Positions 1 through 6,807 are shown, counted from the stretch's first letter. The stretch is DNA of 9,662 nucleotides from Candidatus Moraniibacteriota bacterium (GCA_029933995.1 JAOZNB010000046.1:1-9662); one strand, 5' to 3'. The notes: generated from the letters alone by a model not told the origin. A program made the numbers and translations.

Positions 1-2051
1 TAGTTCTTAGTGATAAACTCAATCATTGGAAATTGAAAAAGATAGTTAAAGATGTTCTAGAAGGTGGTAAGAAAGTTTCTATTAAGCAGATCAATGAAAC
101 TATCTTTATCAAATATCGTGATGATGAGATGGCAAATATCATCAAGGAGTATGCAGGCAGAAAGAAAAAAACTATTATTTTTTGTGAGAGTGTTTTTCAC
201 GCAAATAATTTTCAGAAATTTTTTCCACGTTCTGCTGTACATCACTCAAAAGAAGGGACGCCAGAAACTCGACGAAGAGTTTTGCAGGATTTTCGTGATG
301 GAAACTTGCAGTTTATTCTGGCAATCAATCAGTTGAATGAAGGTATTGATGTGCCTGATGCAGAAATCATTGTTAAGGCAAGGCATACAGATTCTCAGAA
401 TGTATTTTTTCAGCAATTAGGTAGGGGATTAAGAAAAATTGCAAATAAAGAAAAAGTAATTATTTTGGATTTTGTAGGTAATTGCCATAGATTAGTTTAT
501 TTGAAAGAGATGGCTCGTAGAATTAAGAAAGAAGCGGGTAATAACTTTGAATTAACAAAAGATATTCTCAAGGTATCAGGTAAAGGATTTGGTTTTATCT
601 TTAAAAAAGAACACATAAATATTTTGGAGGTAATAGAGAGAATAAAAAATAGTAGGAAATTTATTTCAGATATTCCACATTTATTTGCAGAATATTCATC
701 GAAAAATGAGTTACCAGTAGATAAAGTGATTGCTGGTAGTCCTAAAAGACTTAAGTGGATTTGCTCTAAATGTGGACATAAATGGCAAACAAGTGCGGCT
801 TTACGCACTAGTCAGAAAACTGGTTGTCCAGCATGCGCTAATCAGGTTGTAACTAAAACTAACAATCTTGCTGTTAAACGTCCTGGTCTCGCTAAAGAAT
901 ATTCACCGAAGAATAAATTGCCTGCAAACAAGGTAATTGCCACTACAAGGGAAGTCTTGTTGTGGATATGTCAAAAGTGTAAGCATGAGTGGCACGCAAC
1001 AGGTGACAATCGAGCAAGGAATGGAAGAGGTTGTCCAGCATGCGCTGGTAAGGTTGTAACTAAAACTAACAATCTTGCTGTTAAACATCCTAAGCTTGCC
1101 AAGGAATATTCATTAAAGAACGAATTGCCTGCAAATAAAGTCTGTGCAGGTGCAAATAAAGAGTTCTTATGGATTTGCTCTAAATGCAAGCATGAGTGGC
1201 AAGCATTGGGAAGCAGTCGCGTAACTGGCATTGGTTGTCCAGCATGTGCCAATCAGGTTGTAACTAAAACTAACAATCTTGCTGTTAAGTGTCCTGATCT
1301 TGCTAAAGAATATTCACCGAAGAATAAATTGCCTGCAAATAAGGTGATTGCGGGCACAAACAAAGTGCTCTACTGGATTTGTGGGGAGTGTGAATATGAG
1401 TGGGAGTTATCAGGAAATTGTCGTGTGCGAGGAGAAAATTGTCCAGCGTGTGCTGGCAGAGTTGTAACAGAAAAAAACAATCTTGCTGTTACGCATTCTG
1501 AACTTGCCAAAGAATATTCCTTGAATAATAAATTGCCTGCAAATAAAGTTTATGCGGGTACGATTAACGAGTTTCTATGGATTTGTCAGAAGTGTGAATA
1601 TGAATGGCAAGCATCTGGTTATATGCGTGTTAGGGGAAAACGTTCATGTCTAGCATGTAAGGGGAAGGTTGTAACAGAAAAAAACAATCTTGCTGTTACA
1701 TATCCTAAGCTTGCTAAGGAATATTCTCCAAAGAATGAGGTGCCTGCAAATGAGATTTTTGCAAGAGCATATAAAAAAGTTTGGTGGATCTGTTCTGTAT
1801 GTGAGCATGAATGGCAAACAGACGTTAGACATCGTGCATTAGGCAGAGGTTGTCGAAAATGTAGTCGAAAGAAAAAAACTCAGTATAAAACCTGGGAAGA
1901 AGCTTTGGTTGCTGTGCAAAAAATTGATGGAATAGTGGGTGCAATTACTTATAAACAGCTATATAAAGGTGACCCAAAATTACCATCAGATTTGTATAAG
2001 TATAAAGATTTTCCAGGTTGGAAGAAATTTCTTGGACAAAAAAATTCTTGA
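1..2051 (+). CDS. SF2 helicase C-terminal part with six tandem zinc ribbons (5' partial)
   Basis: The frame is open from base 3 to the left edge, so the TTG at 33 is only the first start-like codon in view; the DEAD/H ATPase half must lie upstream. Numbering from that TTG, residues about 30-170 form a superfamily 2 helicase C domain: motif IV-like TIIFCES (47-53), motif V QLNEGIDVPD (100-109) and motif VI QQLGRGLRK (127-135) with its arginines. Residues about 219-615 are six repeats of 68-69 residues, each with a conserved LAKEYS/LPANKV half and a WIC-x2-C...C-x2-C zinc ribbon (DUF4379-like). All 24 cysteines are present. The tail (620-672) has LPSD...FPGWKKFLG, resembling the short repeat unit found in some phage integrases and helicases. 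A double-strand DNA or RNA unwinding role is expected from the family; the ribbons probably bind nucleic acid. Cytoplasmic. A terminator follows at once. Confident for helicase, less so for target. Confidence 0.88.
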   Translation, partial: VLSDKLNHWKLKKIVKDVLEGGKKVSIKQINETIFIKYRDDEMANIIKEYAGRKKKTIIFCESVFHANNFQKFFPRSAVHHSKEGTPETRRRVLQDFRDGNLQFILAINQLNEGIDVPDAEIIVKARHTDSQNVFFQQLGRGLRKIANKEKVIILDFVGNCHRLVYLKEMARRIKKEAGNNFELTKDILKVSGKGFGFIFKKEHINILEVIERIKNSRKFISDIPHLFAEYSSKNELPVDKVIAGSPKRLKWICSKCGHKWQTSAALRTSQKTGCPACANQVVTKTNNLAVKRPGLAKEYSPKNKLPANKVIATTREVLLWICQKCKHEWHATGDNRARNGRGCPACAGKVVTKTNNLAVKHPKLAKEYSLKNELPANKVCAGANKEFLWICSKCKHEWQALGSSRVTGIGCPACANQVVTKTNNLAVKCPDLAKEYSPKNKLPANKVIAGTNKVLYWICGECEYEWELSGNCRVRGENCPACAGRVVTEKNNLAVTHSELAKEYSLNNKLPANKVYAGTINEFLWICQKCEYEWQASGYMRVRGKRSCLACKGKVVTEKNNLAVTYPKLAKEYSPKNEVPANEIFARAYKKVWWICSVCEHEWQTDVRHRALGRGCRKCSRKKKTQYKTWEEALVAVQKIDGIVGAITYKQLYKGDPKLPSDLYKYKDFPGWKKFLGQKNS
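845..1851 (+). repeat. In-gene tandem repeat, period 204/207 bp (zinc-ribbon units)
   Basis: The second-CxxC anchor recurs at 825, 1032, 1236, 1440, 1647 and 1851, giving periods of 207, 204, 204, 207 and 204 bp, always a whole number of codons. Within it, a 33-bp block beginning GGTTGTAACTAAAAC is identical in three copies (845-877, 1052-1084, 1256-1288). A sister 32-bp block beginning GTTGTAACAGAAAA is identical in two others (1461-1492, 1668-1699). Identity in third codon positions points to recent duplication or gene conversion in at least two steps. Confidence 0.9.
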
Positions 2052-2071
2052 AAAGGAGATATAGTTAAATA

Positions 2072-2112
2072 CCTCATCGATCATAACAATGATTGGTGAG
2101 GTTTTTCTTTTG
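2072..2112 (+). terminator. Intrinsic terminator after the helicase gene
   Basis: CCTCATCGATCA (2072-2083) pairs over 12 bp with TGATTGGTGAGG (2090-2101), with two G-U pairs and a six-base loop TAACAA. A T-rich tract (TTTTTCTTTT) follows. It lies 20 nt past the helicase stop codon, which supports the TGA at 2049-2051 as the real end. Confidence 0.88.
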
Positions 2113-2245
2113 TAAAAAACTGCATTAAGTTAGTATTTTTACCACAAAAAGTTCGAATGTCATTACCTACTCGGTCCAGCACCATCTGGTACAGGGCTCG
2201 GCTCCTGATTCTACAAAAACCGCTTATTTAGGCGGTTTTTGTTTG
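2112..2245 (+). ncRNA. Possible small structured RNA (3' end best supported)
   Basis: No gene-length ORF is seen here. Bases 2161-2214 are about 55% G+C in a window of roughly one third G+C, which is typical of structured RNA in AT-rich genomes. Hairpins can be drawn: GTAAAAAACT (2112-2121) with AGTATTTTTAC (2132-2142, one bulge), GTCCAG (2174-2179) with CTGGTAC (2186-2192, one bulge), and CAGGG (2192-2196) with TCCTG (2203-2207). A strong terminator closes the stretch. The 5' end and promoter are not clear and no known RNA family was recognised. GTTCGAATG at 2151 recalls a tRNA T-loop, but the stems of a tRNA do not form. Low confidence. Confidence 0.27.
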
Positions 2246-2250
2246 TTTTT
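2215..2250 (+). terminator. Intrinsic terminator of the G+C-rich stretch
   Basis: AAAAACCGC (2215-2223) pairs perfectly with GCGGTTTTT (2232-2240) around an eight-base loop, followed by a T-rich tail GTTTGTTTTT. The helicase gene already has its own terminator 110 bp upstream, so this one must serve a separate transcript starting in between, or be a back-up or a relic. Confidence 0.82.
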
Positions 2251-2272
2251 AGAGCAGATATCTAGTTTAGTG

Positions 2273-2371
2273 GGTAGTATGGATTTTAGTTTAAATAAAG
2301 AGAAAATAGGTTATTTTAGATGTTTTTTGTCCATAGTTGAATAGGTACTATAGATTTTAGCTTGAATAAAG
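2273..2371 (+). repeat. Degenerate 28-bp direct repeat upstream of the HTH-PRTase promoter
   Basis: GGTAGTATGGATTTTAG... (2273-2300) and GGTACTATAGATTTTAG... (2344-2371) match at 24 of 28 positions, offset by 71 bp. Both end in AATAAAG. The second copy stops 13 bp before the -35 box, a suitable place for a regulator of this promoter, perhaps the winged-helix protein encoded downstream. The function is inferred only. Confidence 0.5.
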
Positions 2372-2384
2372 GTTTTAATATGTA

Positions 2385-2413
2385 TTGACATTATTATTTA
2401 TCTATAGTATAAT
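2385..2413 (+). promoter_or_regulatory. Consensus sigma-70-type promoter
   Basis: TTGACA (2385-2390), a 17-bp spacer and TATAAT (2408-2413) match the bacterial consensus exactly. Transcription would start near 2420, at or one base before the ATG at 2421, so the mRNA is probably leaderless. Confidence 0.88.
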
Positions 2414-2420
2414 GAGTAGT

Positions 2421-3596
2421 ATGAATAATAAAAATATACAATATGAAGTGATTGTAACTACTTTGTTGAATAGTGGGGCTTTTGCTATTTCTGATATTGA
2501 AGCTAATAGTGAGTTGTCTCGTAAGGCTGTGGGGAATGTGCTTAGAAATCTTGTCGAGATAGATATTTTGAAAAAGACAGCAAAAAGCGGTTCTGGAGTT
2601 AGATACAAACTTGCGGTTAATGAGAATGCTATCAAGTTTGTTTTTGAGAGTGTTGATCAAATTACAATCAGTGAGATAGCGTTGGTATGGGGAGTTAGTG
2701 TTGCAAGTGCAAAAAAATATATTAAAAAATTTGTTGATGAAGGTATTTTGAAAAAGAACGGACTGCCACCAAAAAAAATTATATATACCTTTATTAGTAA
2801 AAGTGATTATAAATTTACAGAGGAACAGGAGGAGATTATTAATAAATACTATAGTCATACTACGCCAGATGGGCAATTGCTTGAGGGGGTGGTGGGTTTT
2901 GTTTATTGGGCAGAAAATAGATCTGGCAGGAAAGATGTTGAGAAGCTCGCAAGTGAATATATTGAAATGCGAGAGAAATATTTTGGAAAGAAAAAATCTA
3001 TTCTCATGATTGATGCAAGTGATAAATTGGAACATGTTTTTGGAGAGGATGTTTATATAAAAAAACTATTTCACAGAGACTTTGATGCATTGCCAGTTTT
3101 TGGAAAAACTAATTTGAGTCAAATGGTAAGAACAGCAAAATCTGGTCGTACTAATGTAGTACTTATGAACGGAATCGTAAATGAAATACAGGATAGTGTA
3201 AATGAAATTATAAAAAAATATGAGGTTGATTGTGTGGGATTTATACCACCAACTGTGGCTAGGAAAGCACAACTTATGACATTTATTAATAAAAAATTGA
3301 ATGTTGGAAAATGCAAAAAAATAAATATTTCAAAAGTACAAAATCTTGTGCCAGTTCAACAAAAAAGTTTGAAAAAAATAGATGATAGAATATTAAATGC
3401 ACAAAAAACTATTCAGGTAGATACTGATAACATATGCGGAAATGTCTTGTTGATTGATGATGTGACGGGGTCTGGAGCTACATTGAATCAGACTGCAAAA
3501 AAAATAATGGAAAAAAATAATGCACAAAATGTATATGCTTTTACAATAACAGGAAGCGCAAAATCTGGAGTATTTGATGTAATAGGTGAGGCTTAG
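2421..3596 (+). CDS. Winged-helix/ComF-like phosphoribosyltransferase fusion protein
   Basis: 391 residues. The frame is open further upstream (TTG at 2385, ATG at 2412), but those codons sit in the promoter boxes, so ATG 2421 is chosen; there is no Shine-Dalgarno before it. Residues about 9-63 and 82-125 look like two winged-helix domains (patterns SELSRKAVGNVLRNL and VSVASAKKYIKKFVDEGIL). After a linker, residues about 190-391 resemble a ComF-type type I phosphoribosyltransferase: a PP-x2-ARKAQL segment, a Q-x2-SLKK-x2-DRI-x-NA stretch, and the PRPP loop LLIDDVTGSGATL (343-355) with both aspartates. Known fusions of this kind, such as PurR, are DNA-binding regulators that sense PRPP or nucleotides; ComF itself acts in DNA uptake. 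A regulator role is inferred and the regulated genes are unknown. It converges with the NUDIX gene, 3 bp apart and with no terminator between. Confidence 0.85.
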   Translation: MNNKNIQYEVIVTTLLNSGAFAISDIEANSELSRKAVGNVLRNLVEIDILKKTAKSGSGVRYKLAVNENAIKFVFESVDQITISEIALVWGVSVASAKKYIKKFVDEGILKKNGLPPKKIIYTFISKSDYKFTEEQEEIINKYYSHTTPDGQLLEGVVGFVYWAENRSGRKDVEKLASEYIEMREKYFGKKKSILMIDASDKLEHVFGEDVYIKKLFHRDFDALPVFGKTNLSQMVRTAKSGRTNVVLMNGIVNEIQDSVNEIIKKYEVDCVGFIPPTVARKAQLMTFINKKLNVGKCKKINISKVQNLVPVQQKSLKKIDDRILNAQKTIQVDTDNICGNVLLIDDVTGSGATLNQTAKKIMEKNNAQNVYAFTITGSAKSGVFDVIGEA

Positions 3597-3599
3597 ATT

Positions 3600-4105
3600 T
3601 TATCTATTTTGGAAATAAAATGTAAGTGCAGCAAGGTGAAATGTAAATATTTTTTTAGGAGATTTTTTAACTAGCGCCTCTACTTTATTTTCAGGTATCC
3701 ATTTTTGATTACGTGTTTCACTTTCTTGTTCTATAAATTTTCCGTCCTCTACTTCACAAAGAAATGTAAAACTAATCCAAGGGAGACCATTTTTAAGTTG
3801 TTGTTGTGCACAAAATGGTCTAAAACCAAATGTAGCATCGTCATGGGGTGTTAAAGTTTCTGTACGTGTATTTGGTTCAATGACTTTTACATGAAGTCCT
3901 GTTTCTTCAAATACTTCACGTTTAAGTGCTTCATGTGCAACCTCATATGCATATATATGATCCGTAGGTAATTCTAATGTTCCACTATAATGAGGGTCAT
4001 CCTTAGGTTTCCATCGTGTTCGCATGAGAATATGTTGAGTGCCTTCAATTTTTTTCTTACGATTGCTGTTACCACAGGACGACACAATTTATCTGATGGA
4101 TGCAT
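3600..4105 (-). CDS. NUDIX hydrolase, reading frame broken by -1 shift at an A7 run
   Basis: The main frame (GTG at 4085 down to TAA at 3600) encodes a NUDIX hydrolase, a family that cleaves nucleoside diphosphates linked to another group. Its box is visible: E48, then R56-E-V-x-E60-E61-x-G63-L64. The first glycine of the box is Asp42. The first 12 residues (MSSCGNSNRK...) look wrong for the family. In another frame, ATG at 4105 gives MHPSDKLCRPVVTAIVRKK, a convincing first strand. The two join at seven A on the minus strand (4055-4049): an eighth A, or a -1 slip, yields one 168-residue protein. The run reads A_AAA_AAA in the upstream frame, a canonical slippery heptamer. Alternatives are a miscalled homopolymer or a young pseudogene. 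The -10-like TATAAT (4122-4117) would start the mRNA about 5 nt before ATG 4105. Confidence 0.8.
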
Positions 4106-4116
4106 AATGATATGTG

Positions 4117-4122
4117 ATTATA
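4117..4122 (-). promoter_or_regulatory. Candidate -10 box for the NUDIX gene
   Basis: The minus strand reads TATAAT at 4122-4117, 11 bases before the ATG at 4105. No good -35 box lies at the expected distance. It supports initiation at 4105 and a very short leader, but AT-rich DNA gives such boxes by chance. Confidence 0.35.
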
Positions 4123-4235
4123 TTATTAAACTATAGGTATTATCATTATAACACCTTTCGATATTTATTAGGATATATTGGTAAGTTGTTTTTTAACAAA
4201 ATTACATATAAGAATTTAAAATTTAGAAGAGAAAA

Positions 4236-4634
4236 ATGCTATGAAACAGTCGGAAGAGTCAGGATATAAATCTTTTAGATGAGCATAATTTTGTTACACT
4301 GGTTATTAGTTATGAAGGGGCTAAACAGCTGATAATGAAAAATGAGTATGATGTTGTTTTGTCTGATTGCTAAATGCCAGCATCCATCAGTAATTCAGCA
4401 ATTTCTATTAATGCAGTAGATTTATGAGAGACTGTGCACAATGGTTTATTTTTGGTGTTTTCAGCTACTATGAGAGGCGTACGTTTTGTAATAGTTACAG
4501 ATCATCGGGATTGGGTATCAGCAATATTTGATGATTTGCATGAGTCACAAGCGATAAATAGTCAGCCTGTGTTGTTTATTAATTACATGAGTAAAAAATG
4601 GGACTTGGCTTTGGAAAAGATTATGAGTTTATAA
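4236..4634 (+). pseudogene. Decayed receiver-like (response-regulator-type) gene
   Basis: One frame, starting at ATG 4236 behind an AGAAGAG purine tract, reads like a short receiver-type protein but carries three stops: TGA 4242, TAA 4371 and TGA 4425. Recognisable pieces in order are NSRKSQD, then SYEGAKQLIMKNEYDVVLSDC, a stop, then MPAS. This is the strand-3 aspartate and Met-Pro turn of receiver folds. After the second stop come NGLFLVFSATMRGVRFVIVTD and WDLALEKIMSL at the end. From memory, CPR genomes encode intact relatives of about 150 residues with the same order (YDVVLTD-MP, then GLFL, then VTD-HH); the usual acidic N-terminal pocket is missing here. The open part from GTG 4434 gives 66 codons but is unlikely to be a gene on its own. 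Confident that it is broken, fairly confident of the family. Confidence 0.72.
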
Positions 4635-4650
4635 GTTATTTGAGTGACGT

Positions 4651-4691
4651 AAAAGAGTAAAAGAAATAATTTTCTTTTACTCTTTTTTCTT
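4651..4691 (+). terminator. Perfect 16-bp terminator stem after the receiver relic
   Basis: AAAAGAGTAAAAGAAA (4651-4666) pairs perfectly with TTTCTTTTACTCTTTT (4671-4686) around TAAT, then more T. A on one side and T on the other make it potentially bidirectional. It has kept a perfect stem although the gene it served is dead, so the decay is probably recent. Confidence 0.85.
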
Positions 4692-4708
4692 TTAATTTAA
4701 GAAAATTT

Positions 4709-4737
4709 AAACATAGATTTTAAAGATTTCTATGTTT
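4709..4737. other. Small inverted repeat
   Basis: AAACATAGA (4709-4717) and TCTATGTTT (4729-4737) form a 9-bp perfect stem with an 11-base loop. It lies between the terminator and the next promoter. With no T tract after it, it could be an operator or chance. Confidence 0.35.
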
Positions 4738-4750
4738 GTGGCTAAATTAC

Positions 4751-4779
4751 TTTACAAATTATGAATTTTGTGTTATTAT
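4751..4779 (+). promoter_or_regulatory. Promoter of the DUF2325-type membrane protein gene
   Basis: TTTACA (4751-4756), a 17-bp spacer and TATTAT (4774-4779) each match five of six consensus bases. The start would be near 4786, leaving a leader of about 80 nt before ATG 4867. Confidence 0.65.
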
Positions 4780-4866
4780 GCTTTGTTCAGTTAATTTAAA
4801 AATTAAAGACAAAGTAGAGTGATTTAATTGTCAAAAATGATAACCAAAAACAATGGAGTTGAAATT

Positions 4867-6792
4867 ATGAATGCTCATGTATTATCAAGGACGTGGAAAA
4901 TATTGATAGTAATATTATTATTGAATTGCTTGGTTCTTGTAGGAGGTGCATCACTTGGAGCTTATAAAGCAATGAAAAGCATGGATATGTTAAGTGTTGC
5001 TATTATGACTCGTGTAAAGGTTGATAGTATTCAAAAAATGGTTGAATATATTCTTGAAGACACTGTTGAAGTACTTAATATTATTAGGAATTTCAATGGT
5101 GAGGATGATATAATCATTCGTTATGTAGAAGCATCTGACATGGATTTAGAAAGAAGTGTTTTGTTGGATTCAAGATTGTCGGAAGATGCACAAATACAAC
5201 TGTATTATAAAAATACAACTGTTGGTAAGAAAATTGTAGCAGTTGCAGTTGACCGTCAGTTCATCAGAACCTCATATTTAGATTTAGACGTTTCTGATAA
5301 TTTTGAATTTGTTAAGGAGTTTAATAAAATTCAAAAAAAATATACGCAGTTAAATGAGGGTCAAGATATTCAATTTGTTACTAGAGCATATTCTGAGCAA
5401 CAACTTGAAGTAATGAAATCATATGTTCCTATTGTAGCTATTTTGCGTCAGGAAGTAGTTTATTTTTCTAGAAAAATTGTGAATGAGACAGTTAATCAAT
5501 TTTTTTTATCTGATGCAATTAATGAATCTATAAAACTTGAAATAGAATATTCACTTCAATTAGTACGGTTGTCAGAAACTAATTGGCCTTTGATTTTTGG
5601 TGAATATGTATGGAATAACCACCAAAATCAAATTTATTTTTTTAATATTCAATTTTTAATATTAAAAATTTTAAAATGGTTATGGTTGGCTAATGTACTT
5701 TTTATTCTTTGTTTACATCTATTTCGAAAAGATTTTTGGTATCTTCTTGTTAATGAGTTGAATAAGCAAGGATTATCGTTGAATTTTTCAGTAGTATATT
5801 CATTGATTAAATCAAATTGGAAATTAATAGTATTTCCTATAGATGTGACTATCGCACAAGAGATAATTCAAGAAGAGTGTCTCAAGCTAAAGGAAGATAG
5901 AGAGCGTGAGAATATTCGAATTAAAGCAGTTGAACTTTTTGGAGAAGTTCAAAAAATGCTTGATATAGATGATTCTCAATTAGGGATATTAAAGCATTAT
6001 TATAATTGTGCTACAGATCCTAGAAAGAAGCTAAATGTAGCATGGCAAAATTTGGTTATTTTGGGACAGCAATTGAGGAATATTAAAATGCGTAAGCAAA
6101 ATATATCTGCATTGTTGAATGATGAGGTGATAAATGTTAATCAGAGAAAGAAGAAGAGGTTAAAAAAATCAAATCACAAAAGTTGTAATTTAATTAATGA
6201 CCTTGAAGGAATGTTGCCGTCAAATCACCAGGTGAATTTATCTACTTGGAATGATAATAATTGTCGGTGTTTATCTCGGGCATTAATTATTTTGGAAAAG
6301 ATGCATCCAGAGGCCGTTTCGCGATTGTTGAATAAGAGAGATCTTAAAAATCTGATGATGATGAGAAACCCTTTTATGAAAGCAATTGAGGTAAGGAATG
6401 AAAAAATTATTTTTAAGTGTTTGGGTATTACTGTCAAACGAAAAAATAAAAAAACCTCAAAAGAAACTTTAATATTACAATTACCAAAAGATTTGCGAGT
6501 TATTGTCATTGGAGTAGGTCAAGCTGTTAAAAAGCAACAAGACTTCAAAGATGCAATAATTGAATTGGGTGCTAATTTTGGTGGATTTATTTATGCTGAT
6601 AATTTGCGTAAGGTAAAGTCTGCTGCACAATTAGCAAAAAATGGAAGTGCATTGGTTGTGCTCACCACGAGACATTTGAGTCATAAGGCTAGTGGAGAGA
6701 TGAAAAATGTACCAAACGTTGTCCAAGTGCAAAGTCTTTCAACGGAGAGATTTAAGGAAGAGCTAGTAAAAGGGTATAACTCTTTGAAATAA
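4867..6792 (+). CDS. Two-TM membrane protein with C-terminal DUF2325-like domain
   Basis: Starts at TTG 4828, ATG 4837 and ATG 4867 are in frame. The last is chosen because GGAG (4853-4856) sits 10 bases before it and a membrane segment follows directly; it gives 641 residues. TM1 is about residues 10-31 (WKILIVILLLNCLVLVGGAS), and TM2 about 263-284 in a stretch rich in Leu, Ile, Phe and Trp. Between them lie about 230 residues of unknown fold, probably outside the membrane; the sensor-like layout suggests ligand or envelope contact. The cytoplasmic middle (287-541) is helical and charged, with a lysine/arginine-rich patch near 420-435 (QRKKKRLKK). Residues 542-641 resemble DUF2325: LRVIVIGVGQ, then LGANFGGF, ALVVLTTRHLSHKAS, and a closing short strand and helix. 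That domain's biochemical role is not established. No family was recognised for the rest. Confidence 0.75.
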   Translation: MNAHVLSRTWKILIVILLLNCLVLVGGASLGAYKAMKSMDMLSVAIMTRVKVDSIQKMVEYILEDTVEVLNIIRNFNGEDDIIIRYVEASDMDLERSVLLDSRLSEDAQIQLYYKNTTVGKKIVAVAVDRQFIRTSYLDLDVSDNFEFVKEFNKIQKKYTQLNEGQDIQFVTRAYSEQQLEVMKSYVPIVAILRQEVVYFSRKIVNETVNQFFLSDAINESIKLEIEYSLQLVRLSETNWPLIFGEYVWNNHQNQIYFFNIQFLILKILKWLWLANVLFILCLHLFRKDFWYLLVNELNKQGLSLNFSVVYSLIKSNWKLIVFPIDVTIAQEIIQEECLKLKEDRERENIRIKAVELFGEVQKMLDIDDSQLGILKHYYNCATDPRKKLNVAWQNLVILGQQLRNIKMRKQNISALLNDEVINVNQRKKKRLKKSNHKSCNLINDLEGMLPSNHQVNLSTWNDNNCRCLSRALIILEKMHPEAVSRLLNKRDLKNLMMMRNPFMKAIEVRNEKIIFKCLGITVKRKNKKTSKETLILQLPKDLRVIVIGVGQAVKKQQDFKDAIIELGANFGGFIYADNLRKVKSAAQLAKNGSALVVLTTRHLSHKASGEMKNVPNVVQVQSLSTERFKEELVKGYNSLK

Positions 6793-6807
6793 CAGTTATA
6801 GTCAGAG

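Noticed and set aside
33..35. TTG 33 as the true start of the helicase
   Set aside because: The frame is open to the left edge, the helicase ATPase half is missing, and no ribosome binding site precedes it.
825..1851. The regular 204/207-bp repeats as a CRISPR array or intergenic satellite
   Set aside because: The period is far too long for CRISPR, and the repeats are in-frame coding units with conserved cysteines.
2119..2194. A tRNA gene ending in GCACCA with a GTTCGAATG T-loop
   Set aside because: The spacing from the T-loop to the CCA is far too long, and no T-stem, acceptor stem or anticodon arm can be formed upstream.
2412..2414. ATG 2412 as the start of the HTH-PRTase gene
   Set aside because: It lies inside the TATAAT -10 box of a perfect promoter, so it would not be in the mRNA.
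2394..3035. A 213-codon minus-strand ORF
   Set aside because: It is antisense to the HTH-PRTase gene, has no recognisable domain, and its composition mirrors the plus-strand gene.
4242..4427. TGA read as glycine (as in some CPR lineages), since two of the three stops in the receiver relic are TGA
   Set aside because: The remaining stop is TAA, the helicase gene ends at a TGA directly before a terminator, and the intact genes use GGN glycine with no internal TGA.
4434..4634. A separate 66-codon gene starting at GTG 4434
   Set aside because: Its sequence is the C-terminal part of the receiver-like relic in the same frame, and no ribosome binding site is seen before it.
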